DNA from: an uncultured Bacteroidaceae bacterium
GTDB taxonomy: Bacteria > Bacteroidota > Bacteroidia > Bacteroidales > Bacteroidaceae
Direction: 5' to 3'
NCBI GenBank assembly: GCA_905236065.1
Contig: CAJONZ010000127.1
Span: forward strand, 1-59,375
Length of the DNA stretch: 59,375 nt
A model generated the notes under the pieces. The model was not told where the DNA came from, ran no database searches, and was given only the letters and a program-made list of their open reading frames with translations. The position numbers and the translations under genes are program-made. Of the stretch, positions 16,227 through 24,423 are shown in pieces. Every line of letters starts with the position of its first letter. Position 1 is the stretch's first letter.

Positions 16227-17297
16227 TCAGAGCTTGATGTAAATCTTTTTGCGATAGAGGGGATAGCCGCAGAGGAAACAGAGGAGGAGGAAGACCAGCG
16301 AATAGCCCAGCGAAGCCCAAGGCAGGGAGGGAATGACGGCATGGACTACGTTGTAAATCCACACTGACACGCCGAGGGGACCCAGGAAGATGTTGAGCAG
16401 TTCGCTGACGACATAGAGGAAAAGGGCATTGGCCCCGAAGACCTGGAAGAAGCGGCTCCAACGGCTATGGCCTTTGACGTCGATGACGTACATCAGAAGT
16501 CCTTGCAGCAGGGCAGCGGCTCCACAAGTGACCAGCAGATAGCTGGGACTCCAGATGCGCTTGTTCAGTGGCAGGTCGCATTGGGTGAGGAACCAACCCA
16601 GGAAAAGGAGCACGGTACCAGCAATGAGGACACTCATCACTTTGGTATTGAGGTCACTGGCCTGTTTCAACAGTTTTCCGCAATAGAAACCGACGAGTAC
16701 GTGGGCCGTGGAGATAGGAGTGGCCAGCAGTCCTTCGGGATCGACGGGGCTTTTGTGGTAAACGTGCTCCCAACCAAAGAGGATGCGGTCGGCCTGTGCG
16801 AAAATGTTCGTCTCGTCGTAGGCATAGCCATTGCCCATGAGCAGAAGGACGGTGTGGAGCACCATCAGGGCAGCGATGGCGGGCAGCAGGTATTTGTGGT
16901 TCACCAACAGGGCGAAGAGGGAAACCAGACAGTAACAAAGGGCGATGCGCTGCATGATGCCCCAGATGCGCAAGTGGCTGAAGCCGAAATCACCACCGAC
17001 GGCGTTGCAAAGCCAGTTGATGAGGAGTCCGATGAGGAAAAGCAGGACGGTGCGTTTCAAAATCTTCCCGATGAGAGGACGGGAGGGCTCGAACTGGCTT
17101 TTCGACAGGGAGAGATAGGTGGATATACCCATGATGAAGAGGAAGAAGGGGAAAACCAAGTCGCACAGGGTCAGTCCATTCCATTTTGAATGGGTGAGTG
17201 TGGGGAAGTAGCCTTCCCAACCGTTGTTGACCACAATCATGCCAGCCACCGTGATGCCACGGAGAATGTCGAGCGAGAGCAGGCGAGTATTTTTCAT
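16227..17297 (-). CDS. HGSNAT-like membrane acetyltransferase (DUF5009/COG4299)
   Basis: 356 residues, multi-pass with about ten hydrophobic helices. The first 55 residues carry the family signature: RLLSLDILRGITVAGMIVVNN, then THSKWNGLTLCDLVFPFFLFIMG with His36 at the position of the active-site histidine of human heparan-alpha-glucosaminide N-acetyltransferase. That enzyme passes an acetyl group from cytosolic acetyl-CoA across the membrane to terminal glucosamine. Here the gene overlaps the DUF3108 gene by 4 bases (ATGA) and follows a GH89 alpha-N-acetylglucosaminidase, so a parallel acetylation-then-hydrolysis route is likely. The family is secure; the acceptor sugar is inferred from context. 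Confidence 0.85.
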   Translation of the reverse strand: MKNTRLLSLDILRGITVAGMIVVNNGWEGYFPTLTHSKWNGLTLCDLVFPFFLFIMGISTYLSLSKSQFEPSRPLIGKILKRTVLLFLIGLLINWLCNAVGGDFGFSHLRIWGIMQRIALCYCLVSLFALLVNHKYLLPAIAALMVLHTVLLLMGNGYAYDETNIFAQADRILFGWEHVYHKSPVDPEGLLATPISTAHVLVGFYCGKLLKQASDLNTKVMSVLIAGTVLLFLGWFLTQCDLPLNKRIWSPSYLLVTCGAAALLQGLLMYVIDVKGHSRWSRFFQVFGANALFLYVVSELLNIFLGPLGVSVWIYNVVHAVIPSLPWASLGYSLVFLLLCFLCGYPLYRKKIYIKL

Positions 17298-18106
17298 TTA
17301 ACAATAGAATTTAGCGGATTGCGAATGTTTTTGCCGTCGGTGAAAAAAGCCTTGGCCGTTCCAAATTTCAGGTCGAAGTCGATGCGCAGGGGCAGGTGGT
17401 TGTCGTCGTCGGAGAAGTAGAAACGAAGGATTTCCCGCTCTTTCTTGCGGTCTTCCCAATCGAGCATGGAGAAGACGAGACAGCGGTAGGTATTGCCGTC
17501 GTTGGCTTTGAAGTTTTCTTTCCCTTTGTATATCATGGTTTGCGGCTCAATGACAATGCTTGAAGTCATGGGGAAGTGAAGGCGGTCGCCAGGCTTGTAG
17601 TCCTTGGGGTCGAAGGAGCGGGCCAAGGCCATCATGCTCATCATGTCGTAGATGCACTCGGTCTGGACAACTTCGCTGCGGAACACCTCGTAGTCCGGGT
17701 TCGTGTATTCCATCTTTGCCCGACTCTGGCCGGCGGAATAGGAATACCAGACCTTCTCCAGACGGTGGTTCTTTCCCTCGAGCGATGCCTTGGAGAAATA
17801 GAGCGGGATGAGGTCTTTGGATATATAACTCTCCAGAGTGTCGCGCAGGGTGAAGAATTTATCAAACCGATTGTTGGTGCGGAACAATAGGTCGCTGCGG
17901 TAGCCTTCCGTTCCGTTATAGACGGCGTTGACCGTGGAGTAAGTGGCTGACCCACACTTAATCCAGATGAATTTCCAGTTGAAGTAGAGCGTGTAGTTCA
18001 GTACCTCCCCCCCTTTGAAGGCCGTGTTCTGGGACGGACATTGGGCGAAAGCCGTTAGGCTGAATAGCAGAAAGAGGAAAGATAAAAGGCTGGTTTTGTT
18101 CTTCAT
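17294..18106 (-). CDS. DUF3108 domain protein, periplasmic
   Basis: 270 residues starting at MKNKTSLLSFLFLLFSLTAFAQ, a clear signal peptide; the longer frame has no further support. The rest fits DUF3108: FKGGEVLNYTLYFNWKFIWIKCGSATYSTV, then a beta-rich domain with RTNNRFDKFFTLRDTLESYISKDLIPLYFSK. The function of the family is not known. It sits 32 bases after the GH89 gene and its stop overlaps the start of the acetyltransferase gene (ATGA), so it is part of the same operon and may hold or deliver the glycan. Confidence 0.88.
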   Translation of the reverse strand: MKNKTSLLSFLFLLFSLTAFAQCPSQNTAFKGGEVLNYTLYFNWKFIWIKCGSATYSTVNAVYNGTEGYRSDLLFRTNNRFDKFFTLRDTLESYISKDLIPLYFSKASLEGKNHRLEKVWYSYSAGQSRAKMEYTNPDYEVFRSEVVQTECIYDMMSMMALARSFDPKDYKPGDRLHFPMTSSIVIEPQTMIYKGKENFKANDGNTYRCLVFSMLDWEDRKKEREILRFYFSDDDNHLPLRIDFDLKFGTAKAFFTDGKNIRNPLNSIVK

Positions 18107-18138
18107 GACCACGTGTGTGTGTTTGGATATTCGTGTGC

Positions 18139-20367
18139 TTACCGTTCTGCGGAGGGGCGGGAAAGGTAATCCATTACTTTCTTTGCAACAGCCACGGGAC
18201 TGCCCACCGCTTGTGCGGAATAGGGATTGCGCTGAAGCGTCCACGGCTCTTCCATGGCGTAGTAGTCAAGTTTCACTTCTTGCGGAAGTGCCATGGCGAA
18301 GAGTTCGGAAGCCGTCTTGTTGGCATTCTCGCCACCGCCCAGCAGTGACTCGTCAACCTGGGTCTGCGACTGCATCTGTGCGGCCAAGGCATCGAAATAG
18401 GCTTTCCAACGGGGATAATAGAAATCGCGTAACAGTCCCTGCCACTCCTTATGGGCATAGTCGCGCAGGCCGCCCGTGTCGGCACAGTAGCGGTTGCCCC
18501 ACGTGGTGATTTGCACACGGGCGTTCCACTCATAGAGGCGCTGCTCGTCGGGGGTGGTGCCACAGTCGATGGCCGCCTGTGTCCAATGGCCCAGACGGAA
18601 CTCCGTGCGTGTGCCCAGCAGTTCGTCCTGCAAAAGCAACATCTGGAGGAAGCGGTCGGCGTTTTTCTGGAAACCCTCCCGGTCGAAAGCCTTGTAGCAG
18701 GCAATGGTATGCTGATACTGCAAGCGGGCCTGGTCAGCCAAAGCCTGACGGGTGACATCCACCAGGTCGTACTCAAAGTTGTTGTTTCCCTGATACTTCT
18801 CCGCCACACTGCCCAGGAGGCGGGCAGCCTGCAAAGTGGCAGAGGGCGAATAGTAGTTTTTCATCTTCGACCAACTGGAAGCCTGGAAGTTGTTCAGCGT
18901 GGGACGGCCACAGAAGATGCTTTCGTGCGGGCCCTGCTGGTTGTTGCCGGCAGGACAGTTGTAAATGGTCTGCGAAAGAAGGTTCCATGCCTGCTGAACC
19001 GCAGCATCGTCCACGCCGTAGCGAGCCTTGACGTAGCTGGACACCCAAGCCTCTTTCGTGAATTTCTCTTTACGCCAAGGCAATTCACTCATCAGTTCAA
19101 ACATGACGGGGTTGTTCTCGGAGCCTTCCATAGTGAAACCGATGCCACGGCAGTTCTTCTTCACCCCATAGAAATTGTTGAGCAGCTGGTCCATGCGGCC
19201 ATGCAGACCGACGTTGTTGCCGAAGTTTTCCAACAGGCAGAACAGCCAGCCGTGCTGCTTGTAGCCTTCGGGACGCCGCCAGATGGAGGGAATGCCAAAC
19301 ATGGGACGACACTCGGAGAAGAGGTCGAGCACCAGCAAATCCTCGGCTCGCATGGGGTCAACCATTTCGGGACGCGGGTTCTCGGTCCAGCCCTGAATTA
19401 CCCAAACGGCTTTCGGGTTCACCCGCTTCATGGCTGCCATCATCTTCCGGCCAGCCTCGGCATAGTCGATGGACGCATCGTCGTTGCTCTCGTGGAAGGG
19501 ATCCATGGAGTAGTAATCGGCCTTGCCGAACAGACGTGTCAGCTCATTATAATATAAGGTGGCTATTTCGTCGAAACGCTTGTCGGTGGGCAACAGGTTG
19601 GCCGGACGCTGGAAGCCGTTCCACAGGCCGGCATCGGCCACATTCAGCCCCAGGCGCTGCTTTGCGTCGTGGGGCACCATGCCGCTGTAGCCCGGCAACA
19701 CGGGATGCATGTCCAGATCCCGCATCCGCTGTAGGATTTGCCGTTGAAGTTTCTCCTGGCGGCTGTACCATGAAAGTGGCAGCGGACCGCCCCAGCCCTC
19801 CAGGTTGTTCATCTCCCACCAAGCCAAAAAGGCCGGGCCGGCAATGAACTGCCCTACTTCCTGCTCTGTGTAGCCCAACTTCAGGAGCATGTTGCGCCAC
19901 ACACATTCTTCGCCCACAATGGCCAGCGGCAGGTTCACGCCGTGCAAGGCCATCCAGTCAATCTCCTGTTCCCAGCGTTTCCAGTCCCAAAAGGCCATAG
20001 AATAGGAAAACGTGCAATAGTTGAAATCGTAACGCAGGCTGAGGTCGGTTTCGTGGCGCTCTTTCTGCATCACCCGTGGCAACACTTCGGGAAGGCGGGC
20101 TTGCCTCTGATTCCAAGAGAGGTGAATGCCGGCATAATATTTCAGGTACCAGTTGATGCCCGAGGCAATGTTTACCCAGGAGTTGCCGCGTACCACGACG
20201 CGACTGCCCGCCTGATCTAACTCGAAAAAGTCCGTCCCGCTCTTCAGCCGCTCTATCTTAAACTTTTTCGAAGCACCCTTGTCGATGCGCTCCAACAGAT
20301 TGTCGATGGGGGTCGCACAGAGCTGTACGGCCAGTAAAATGCACAAAAAAAGGCAATGCTTTCTCAT
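18139..20367 (-). CDS. Alpha-N-acetylglucosaminidase, GH89
   Basis: 742 residues with a signal peptide (MRKHCLFLCILLAVQLCA). This is the usual length and order of GH89: small N-terminal domain, a TIM-barrel catalytic domain with SYSMAFWDWKRWEQEIDWMALHGVNLPLAIVG, and a helical C-terminal domain. Candidate catalytic pair: Glu293 in DPFHESND and Glu414 in FTMEGSENNPVMFEL, matching the two glutamates of human NAGLU. It removes terminal alpha-linked GlcNAc from heparan sulfate, or from mucin GlcNAc-alpha-1,4-Gal caps in gut species; the sequence alone does not choose between these. It is the first gene of the operon, divergent from xerD, with its own -7 element. Confidence 0.95.
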   Translation of the reverse strand: MRKHCLFLCILLAVQLCATPIDNLLERIDKGASKKFKIERLKSGTDFFELDQAGSRVVVRGNSWVNIASGINWYLKYYAGIHLSWNQRQARLPEVLPRVMQKERHETDLSLRYDFNYCTFSYSMAFWDWKRWEQEIDWMALHGVNLPLAIVGEECVWRNMLLKLGYTEQEVGQFIAGPAFLAWWEMNNLEGWGGPLPLSWYSRQEKLQRQILQRMRDLDMHPVLPGYSGMVPHDAKQRLGLNVADAGLWNGFQRPANLLPTDKRFDEIATLYYNELTRLFGKADYYSMDPFHESNDDASIDYAEAGRKMMAAMKRVNPKAVWVIQGWTENPRPEMVDPMRAEDLLVLDLFSECRPMFGIPSIWRRPEGYKQHGWLFCLLENFGNNVGLHGRMDQLLNNFYGVKKNCRGIGFTMEGSENNPVMFELMSELPWRKEKFTKEAWVSSYVKARYGVDDAAVQQAWNLLSQTIYNCPAGNNQQGPHESIFCGRPTLNNFQASSWSKMKNYYSPSATLQAARLLGSVAEKYQGNNNFEYDLVDVTRQALADQARLQYQHTIACYKAFDREGFQKNADRFLQMLLLQDELLGTRTEFRLGHWTQAAIDCGTTPDEQRLYEWNARVQITTWGNRYCADTGGLRDYAHKEWQGLLRDFYYPRWKAYFDALAAQMQSQTQVDESLLGGGENANKTASELFAMALPQEVKLDYYAMEEPWTLQRNPYSAQAVGSPVAVAKKVMDYLSRPSAER

Positions 20368-20396
20368 ATCAGATTTCAGATTATTGGGTTTCGTGG

Positions 20397-20405
20397 GCAA
20401 AAGTA
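20397..20405 (-). promoter_or_regulatory. Promoter -7 element of the GH89 operon
   Basis: Minus strand TACTTTTGC, 29 bases before the GH89 start. No firm -33 element. Confidence 0.6.
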
Positions 20406-20469
20406 CGAAAAATATTTCGATGCCACCGTGGATTTTATAAAAAAGGTAGATACATAAAAGAAAAATGTG

Positions 20470-20478
20470 TACCTTTGC
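20470..20478 (+). promoter_or_regulatory. Promoter -7 element of xerD-ribD
   Basis: TACCTTTGC, 54 bases before the xerD start and divergent from the GH89 promoter. Confidence 0.65.
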
Positions 20479-20532
20479 GCCAAAAGTCGGCAGGAAAACA
20501 GATACTTCACACGTCCGTACAATTTCTCCCCC

Positions 20533-21441
20533 ATGAATACAGACAAGGAGCGCATTATCAGAAGATACCACCAATATCTGAAATTGGAGAAGAATGCTTC
20601 GCCCAACACGATTGAGGCGTATCGGCATGATTTGGAGAGGTTCATCTCTTACCTCAACGAGGAGGGAAAAGATTTGTTCACGCCTAAGCTGGAGGATTTC
20701 CAACATTTTGCGGCAGAGCTCTACGACGTGGGCATCGCGCCGACCTCGCTTTCCCGCATCTTGTCGGGGCTGAGGAGTTTCTACCATTTCCTGGTGCTCG
20801 ACGATGTACTTCAAACAAATCCCACCGAATTGCTTGAATTTCCGAAGAGGCCCAAACATCTGCCCGACGTGCTGACCGTGGCCGAGGTGGATGCCATGGA
20901 GGCTTGCATCGACCTGAGCGAACAGGAAGGACAACGCAACAAAGCCATCATCGAGACACTGTTCAGCTGTGGACTGCGTGTGAGCGAGCTTTGCAACCTG
21001 AAGATGTCGGGGCTTTATCTTGACGAGGAATTTATCAAGGTGGACGGGAAAGGCAGTAAACAGCGGTTGGTACCCATCAGTCCCAAAGCCATCAAGGAAC
21101 TGAAACTCTGGTTCATGGATCGTAACCAGATTGACATTAAGCCCGAATATCAGGACTATGTCTTCATCAGCTACCGACGGCGACAGGCACTCACTCGTGT
21201 GATGGTCTTCTACGTCATCAAGTCGTTAGCCGAACGGGCTGGAATCCAAAAGAGCATCTCACCCCACACTCTGCGCCACAGCTTTGCCACAGCCTTGCTT
21301 GAAGGTGGTGCAAACTTGCGTGCCATCCAAGCCATGCTGGGACACGAGTCGATTGCCACCACACAGATTTACATGCACATCGATACCACACACCTGCGTG
21401 AGGAAATACTGAATCATCACCCAAGAAACAGGAAGAAATGA
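20533..21441 (+). CDS. xerD: Tyrosine recombinase XerD
   Basis: 302 residues from the ATG at 20533, the usual Xer length; the longer frame crosses the promoter. An N-terminal SAM-like DNA-binding domain (1-95) is followed by the catalytic domain with all expected residues: Arg149 (SCGLRVSEL), Lys173, His245 and Arg248 (HTLRHSFATALLEGG), His271 (MLGHESIATTQIY) and the nucleophile Tyr280. XerD works with XerC at dif to resolve chromosome dimers. No attachment site or cargo lies next to it, so I read it as the housekeeping enzyme and not as an integrase. It overlaps ribD by 4 bases (ATGA). Confidence 0.93.
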   Translation: MNTDKERIIRRYHQYLKLEKNASPNTIEAYRHDLERFISYLNEEGKDLFTPKLEDFQHFAAELYDVGIAPTSLSRILSGLRSFYHFLVLDDVLQTNPTELLEFPKRPKHLPDVLTVAEVDAMEACIDLSEQEGQRNKAIIETLFSCGLRVSELCNLKMSGLYLDEEFIKVDGKGSKQRLVPISPKAIKELKLWFMDRNQIDIKPEYQDYVFISYRRRQALTRVMVFYVIKSLAERAGIQKSISPHTLRHSFATALLEGGANLRAIQAMLGHESIATTQIYMHIDTTHLREEILNHHPRNRKK

Positions 21442-22379
21442 ACGACGAACGATACATGCTTCGCTGCCTGCAATTGGCACAAAACGGAGCGCAGAACGCA
21501 CAGCCCAACCCAATGGTGGGGGCTGTGATTGTCCACAGAGACAGAATCATAGGCGAAGGATACCATGTGCGCCACGGCGAAGGACATGCCGAAGTCAATG
21601 CGTGTGCTTCCGTAAAGCCCGAAGATGAGCCTTTACTGAAGGAAAGCACCATCTATGTCAGCCTGGAACCCTGTAGCCACTGGGGAAAAACGCCCCCCTG
21701 TGCGGAATTGCTGGTGCGAAAAGGGTTTAAACGCTGCGTCGTGGGTTGCATCGACCCCTTTGCCCAAGTGCAGGGACGGGGAATACAACGACTGCGTGAG
21801 GCTGGCATCGAGGTCACGGTGGGTGTGCTTGAAAATGAGTGCAAAGCCCTGAATGCGCGTTTCATGACTTTCCATGGCCTTCACCGACCCTACATCACGC
21901 TGAAATGGGCACAGTCGGCCAATGGCTTCATCGACGGACACATCTCCAACAACGGCACCCAAATGCTTTGTCACAAACGAAGGGCAGAGCATCAAGCTAT
22001 CATGGTGGGACGCCGCACTTGGGAGACAGACCATCCCCGCCTCGATGTCCGCCTTTGGCAGGGAAAAAATCCGAAAATCTATGTGGTGACCCGACAATCA
22101 AACTACGACACGGGCCATCCCAATGCCCATGTCTGCCCATTACCTCACGAGGGTGGCATCGAACGACTTTTTGCCGACGGCATCCAAACGCTCTTGGTAG
22201 AGGGAGGCGCACAATTGCACCAGGCTTTCATCGATGCGGGGATGTGGGACGAATGTTTCGTGGAAATCGGCACCAGTCCTATTGACGGCCACGTAGCAGC
22301 GCCTCAACTGAAAAACGCCACACTCACCGGAGTGGAGACCCACTTCGGACATCCATTCATGCATTACAAAAGGCAATAA
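21438..22379 (+). CDS. ribD: Bifunctional riboflavin deaminase-reductase
   Basis: 313 residues. The N-terminal cytidine-deaminase-like domain has the zinc site His50, Glu52 (GHAEVNA), Cys79 and Cys88 (PCSHWGKTPPC). The C-terminal reductase domain (about 145-313) has YITLKWAQSANGFIDG and LVEGGAQLHQAFI. The enzyme deaminates and then reduces the pyrimidine intermediate in riboflavin synthesis. It is translationally coupled to xerD by an ATGA overlap and ends 18 bases from the convergent PEGA/SUMF1 gene. No FMN riboswitch is visible. Confidence 0.96.
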   Translation: MNDERYMLRCLQLAQNGAQNAQPNPMVGAVIVHRDRIIGEGYHVRHGEGHAEVNACASVKPEDEPLLKESTIYVSLEPCSHWGKTPPCAELLVRKGFKRCVVGCIDPFAQVQGRGIQRLREAGIEVTVGVLENECKALNARFMTFHGLHRPYITLKWAQSANGFIDGHISNNGTQMLCHKRRAEHQAIMVGRRTWETDHPRLDVRLWQGKNPKIYVVTRQSNYDTGHPNAHVCPLPHEGGIERLFADGIQTLLVEGGAQLHQAFIDAGMWDECFVEIGTSPIDGHVAAPQLKNATLTGVETHFGHPFMHYKRQ

Positions 22380-22397
22380 GGAAAAGCCCTGTAAGCA

Positions 22398-24203
22398 TCA
22401 AAAAGCGATGCGGAATCCAATCTCATCGTCGCAATAGGAAGGTTTCTCATTGCTGCGCGATGAAGTGCGGCAACGCCACAGACGGCTGTTCCAACTTCCA
22501 CCACGGAAAATGCGGTACAGACCTTGCTCGGGTCCCGCAGGATTGGTCTGAGCAGCCTCAGAATAGTTACTTTGCCAGTCGGCACACCACTCACCTACAT
22601 TGCCACAGAGGTCGTAGAGACCCAGCTCATTAGCGGTTTTCGACTTGACGGGATGCGTCGTTGCCTCGCTGTTGCCCCGGAACCAAGCCACCTCGTCAAT
22701 GGCGTTGCTGCCGCTGAATTTCTTCTGAACGGTTTTGTTGCCACCTCGCGCCGCAAACTCCCATTGTGCCTCGGTTGGAAGCTTGAACGATTGGCCGGTC
22801 AACGTGTTGAGGCGTTCTATAAAACGCTGACAATCCTCCCACGTGACATAATACATTGGATAGCCATCTCCCTCGCCACGGAGCGGTCGGCTCACACCAG
22901 CTTGCGTCTGCTGCTGGGCCAAGGTCGTGCCCATGACAGCCTGCCAGAGTGCCTGAGTCACTTCAGTTTCGCAGAGGTAATAATCGGAAAGCGTGACACT
23001 GTGGGTAGGCTTCTCCTCGGTGAAAGCATCATTCCCCTGTTCGGCGGTGCCGCCCATGGTGAAAGTGCCTCCCTGCACGTAAATCATAGTGAACGATACA
23101 CCGTTGACCGTGAAGGTCTTATTACCATCCTGAACATTTGTATTCGCCGAGAAGCCTTCGGTGAGACTGCCATTGAGGGAGGCATTCTCACCTTCCTGAA
23201 TGAGGACGGTTTCAGGTTGAGAGATATAGCCCTCTTTGCGAATCTCCACTTGATGCGTACCGACGATGACATCGCGGAACACGCTGGGAGTGGTGCCCAA
23301 GAGTTTTCCGTCCAAATACACCTCGGCTCCGAAGGGACGGTACTGTACATCAAGGGTGCCTGTCTTGGCTATCAATGCCGGGACGGGAATGGTCTTCACC
23401 TCGTTTTGGGCAAAGACAAAACTGTTGGCCCACGTCTGATAGCCTTCCTTCATTACCTCCACCTTATAACTGCCTGGCATCAGGACTCCATTCCATGTGG
23501 TGCGTCCCTTCCGTGCGCCGTTCACCCAAATCTCGGCCCCTTCCGTGGCACACTGGAACGTGATGTTGGCCATGGTGCTTGAAAGCGTGACTTGCAAGGG
23601 AAGGGTCTGTTCCGCCAACGTGAAAGTAGAAGAGACGGCAGAATAGCCTGGTGCCTCCACGCTGTAGGAGTGGGAACCACGTTGAAGGCGCAACATCAAC
23701 GTGCCGTCCTTCTCAATGGGCTTTAGTTCACCGTCAATCCTGACCACGGCATTGGCCGGCTTCACCGTCATGGCAAGGTACGACATGCCGTCATCGAGGT
23801 TGCGCTTCTCCGTCGGAGCCTGCAAAGTAAGCACATAGGTATATTTCCCCTCCAATGCATCGATGTCGTAGTCGCTGAACTCCACCTCCAGAGGAATGAA
23901 GTTGTTGTGCATCACCTTGAGGCGCTTGCTGCCCTTGGTCATATACACCCAGTACTCGCCGTTGCGATAGTCAGTATTGCCGATGACATAGCCGTCGAAA
24001 GTGGCCCCCATGACAGGGAGCTGCACCTTGATGAGGGCACAAGGGGCACCATTCAAGTCGGTACGCAGACTGGTACTGGCAGAGAGGTCGCTGGGTGCAT
24101 GTTCAAAAGACTCGACTGTCATTTTCTGGGAAAAGGCCACTGCAATGTTGAGCAGTGCAAGGAGAAAAGTGGAAAATATTCTGCTTGTCATGTGTTTTTT
24201 CAT
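22398..24203 (-). CDS. Secreted PEGA-repeat protein with SUMF1/FGE-like domain (first of three)
   Basis: 601 residues from MKKHMTSRIFSTFLLALLNIAVAFSQ, a signal peptide. An N-terminal beta domain (about 20-125) precedes three PEGA-like repeats (about 130-335; for example FGAEVYLDGKLLGTTPSVF and HQVEIRKEGY). The C-terminal third is a formylglycine-generating-enzyme-like domain: MGGTAEQGNDAFTEEKPTHSVTLSDYYLCETEVT, FKLPTEAQWEFAARGG, NVGEWCADW and FRGGSWNSRLWRCRTSSRS. The paired active-site cysteines that FGE carries after GGS are missing, so sulfatase activation is unlikely. PEGA repeats often bind the cell envelope. Related genes lie at 36453 and 37868. It is convergent with ribD. Confidence 0.9.
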   Translation of the reverse strand: MKKHMTSRIFSTFLLALLNIAVAFSQKMTVESFEHAPSDLSASTSLRTDLNGAPCALIKVQLPVMGATFDGYVIGNTDYRNGEYWVYMTKGSKRLKVMHNNFIPLEVEFSDYDIDALEGKYTYVLTLQAPTEKRNLDDGMSYLAMTVKPANAVVRIDGELKPIEKDGTLMLRLQRGSHSYSVEAPGYSAVSSTFTLAEQTLPLQVTLSSTMANITFQCATEGAEIWVNGARKGRTTWNGVLMPGSYKVEVMKEGYQTWANSFVFAQNEVKTIPVPALIAKTGTLDVQYRPFGAEVYLDGKLLGTTPSVFRDVIVGTHQVEIRKEGYISQPETVLIQEGENASLNGSLTEGFSANTNVQDGNKTFTVNGVSFTMIYVQGGTFTMGGTAEQGNDAFTEEKPTHSVTLSDYYLCETEVTQALWQAVMGTTLAQQQTQAGVSRPLRGEGDGYPMYYVTWEDCQRFIERLNTLTGQSFKLPTEAQWEFAARGGNKTVQKKFSGSNAIDEVAWFRGNSEATTHPVKSKTANELGLYDLCGNVGEWCADWQSNYSEAAQTNPAGPEQGLYRIFRGGSWNSRLWRCRTSSRSNEKPSYCDDEIGFRIAF

Positions 24204-24372
24204 TTTAGAAGACGGCGGCAAAGGTAAGAATTATTTACCATTTACAATTTACCATTTGCCATTTATTTTATTTATGAGGCTCAGAAAAGGCAGAATAGGG
24301 AGTTGGGAACGAAATAAAAAGGGAAAAACGGATTTTCTTTCCCGAACAGACTTTCTTTTCAGATTTTTGCCG
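24204..24372. other. A/T-rich divergent spacer upstream of purL
   Basis: Contains a run of near-heptamer A/T units (ATTTACCATTTACAATTTACC at about 24233) related to the arms at 13375, but no pairing partner is seen. Confidence 0.4.
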
Positions 24373-24381
24373 TAAATTTGC
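24373..24381 (+). promoter_or_regulatory. Promoter -7 element of purL
   Basis: TAAATTTGC, 42 bases before the start codon. Confidence 0.55.
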
Positions 24382-24423
24382 GGGAAATTTATCACCATTC
24401 ATTATTTATCATACCACATCGTT

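Noticed and set aside
15767-16342. Minus-strand frame with Phe/Ser/Leu-rich periodic sequence
   Set aside because: It arises from the 22-base tandem array read in rotating frames (22 is not a multiple of 3) and overlaps the acetyltransferase gene.
20533-21441. Integrase of a mobile element
   Set aside because: Length and motifs fit housekeeping XerD; it overlaps ribD, and there is no attachment site, tRNA or cargo nearby.
24204-24423. Purine riboswitch before purL
   Set aside because: I could not find the conserved core or paired helices; the region is simple A/T-rich sequence.
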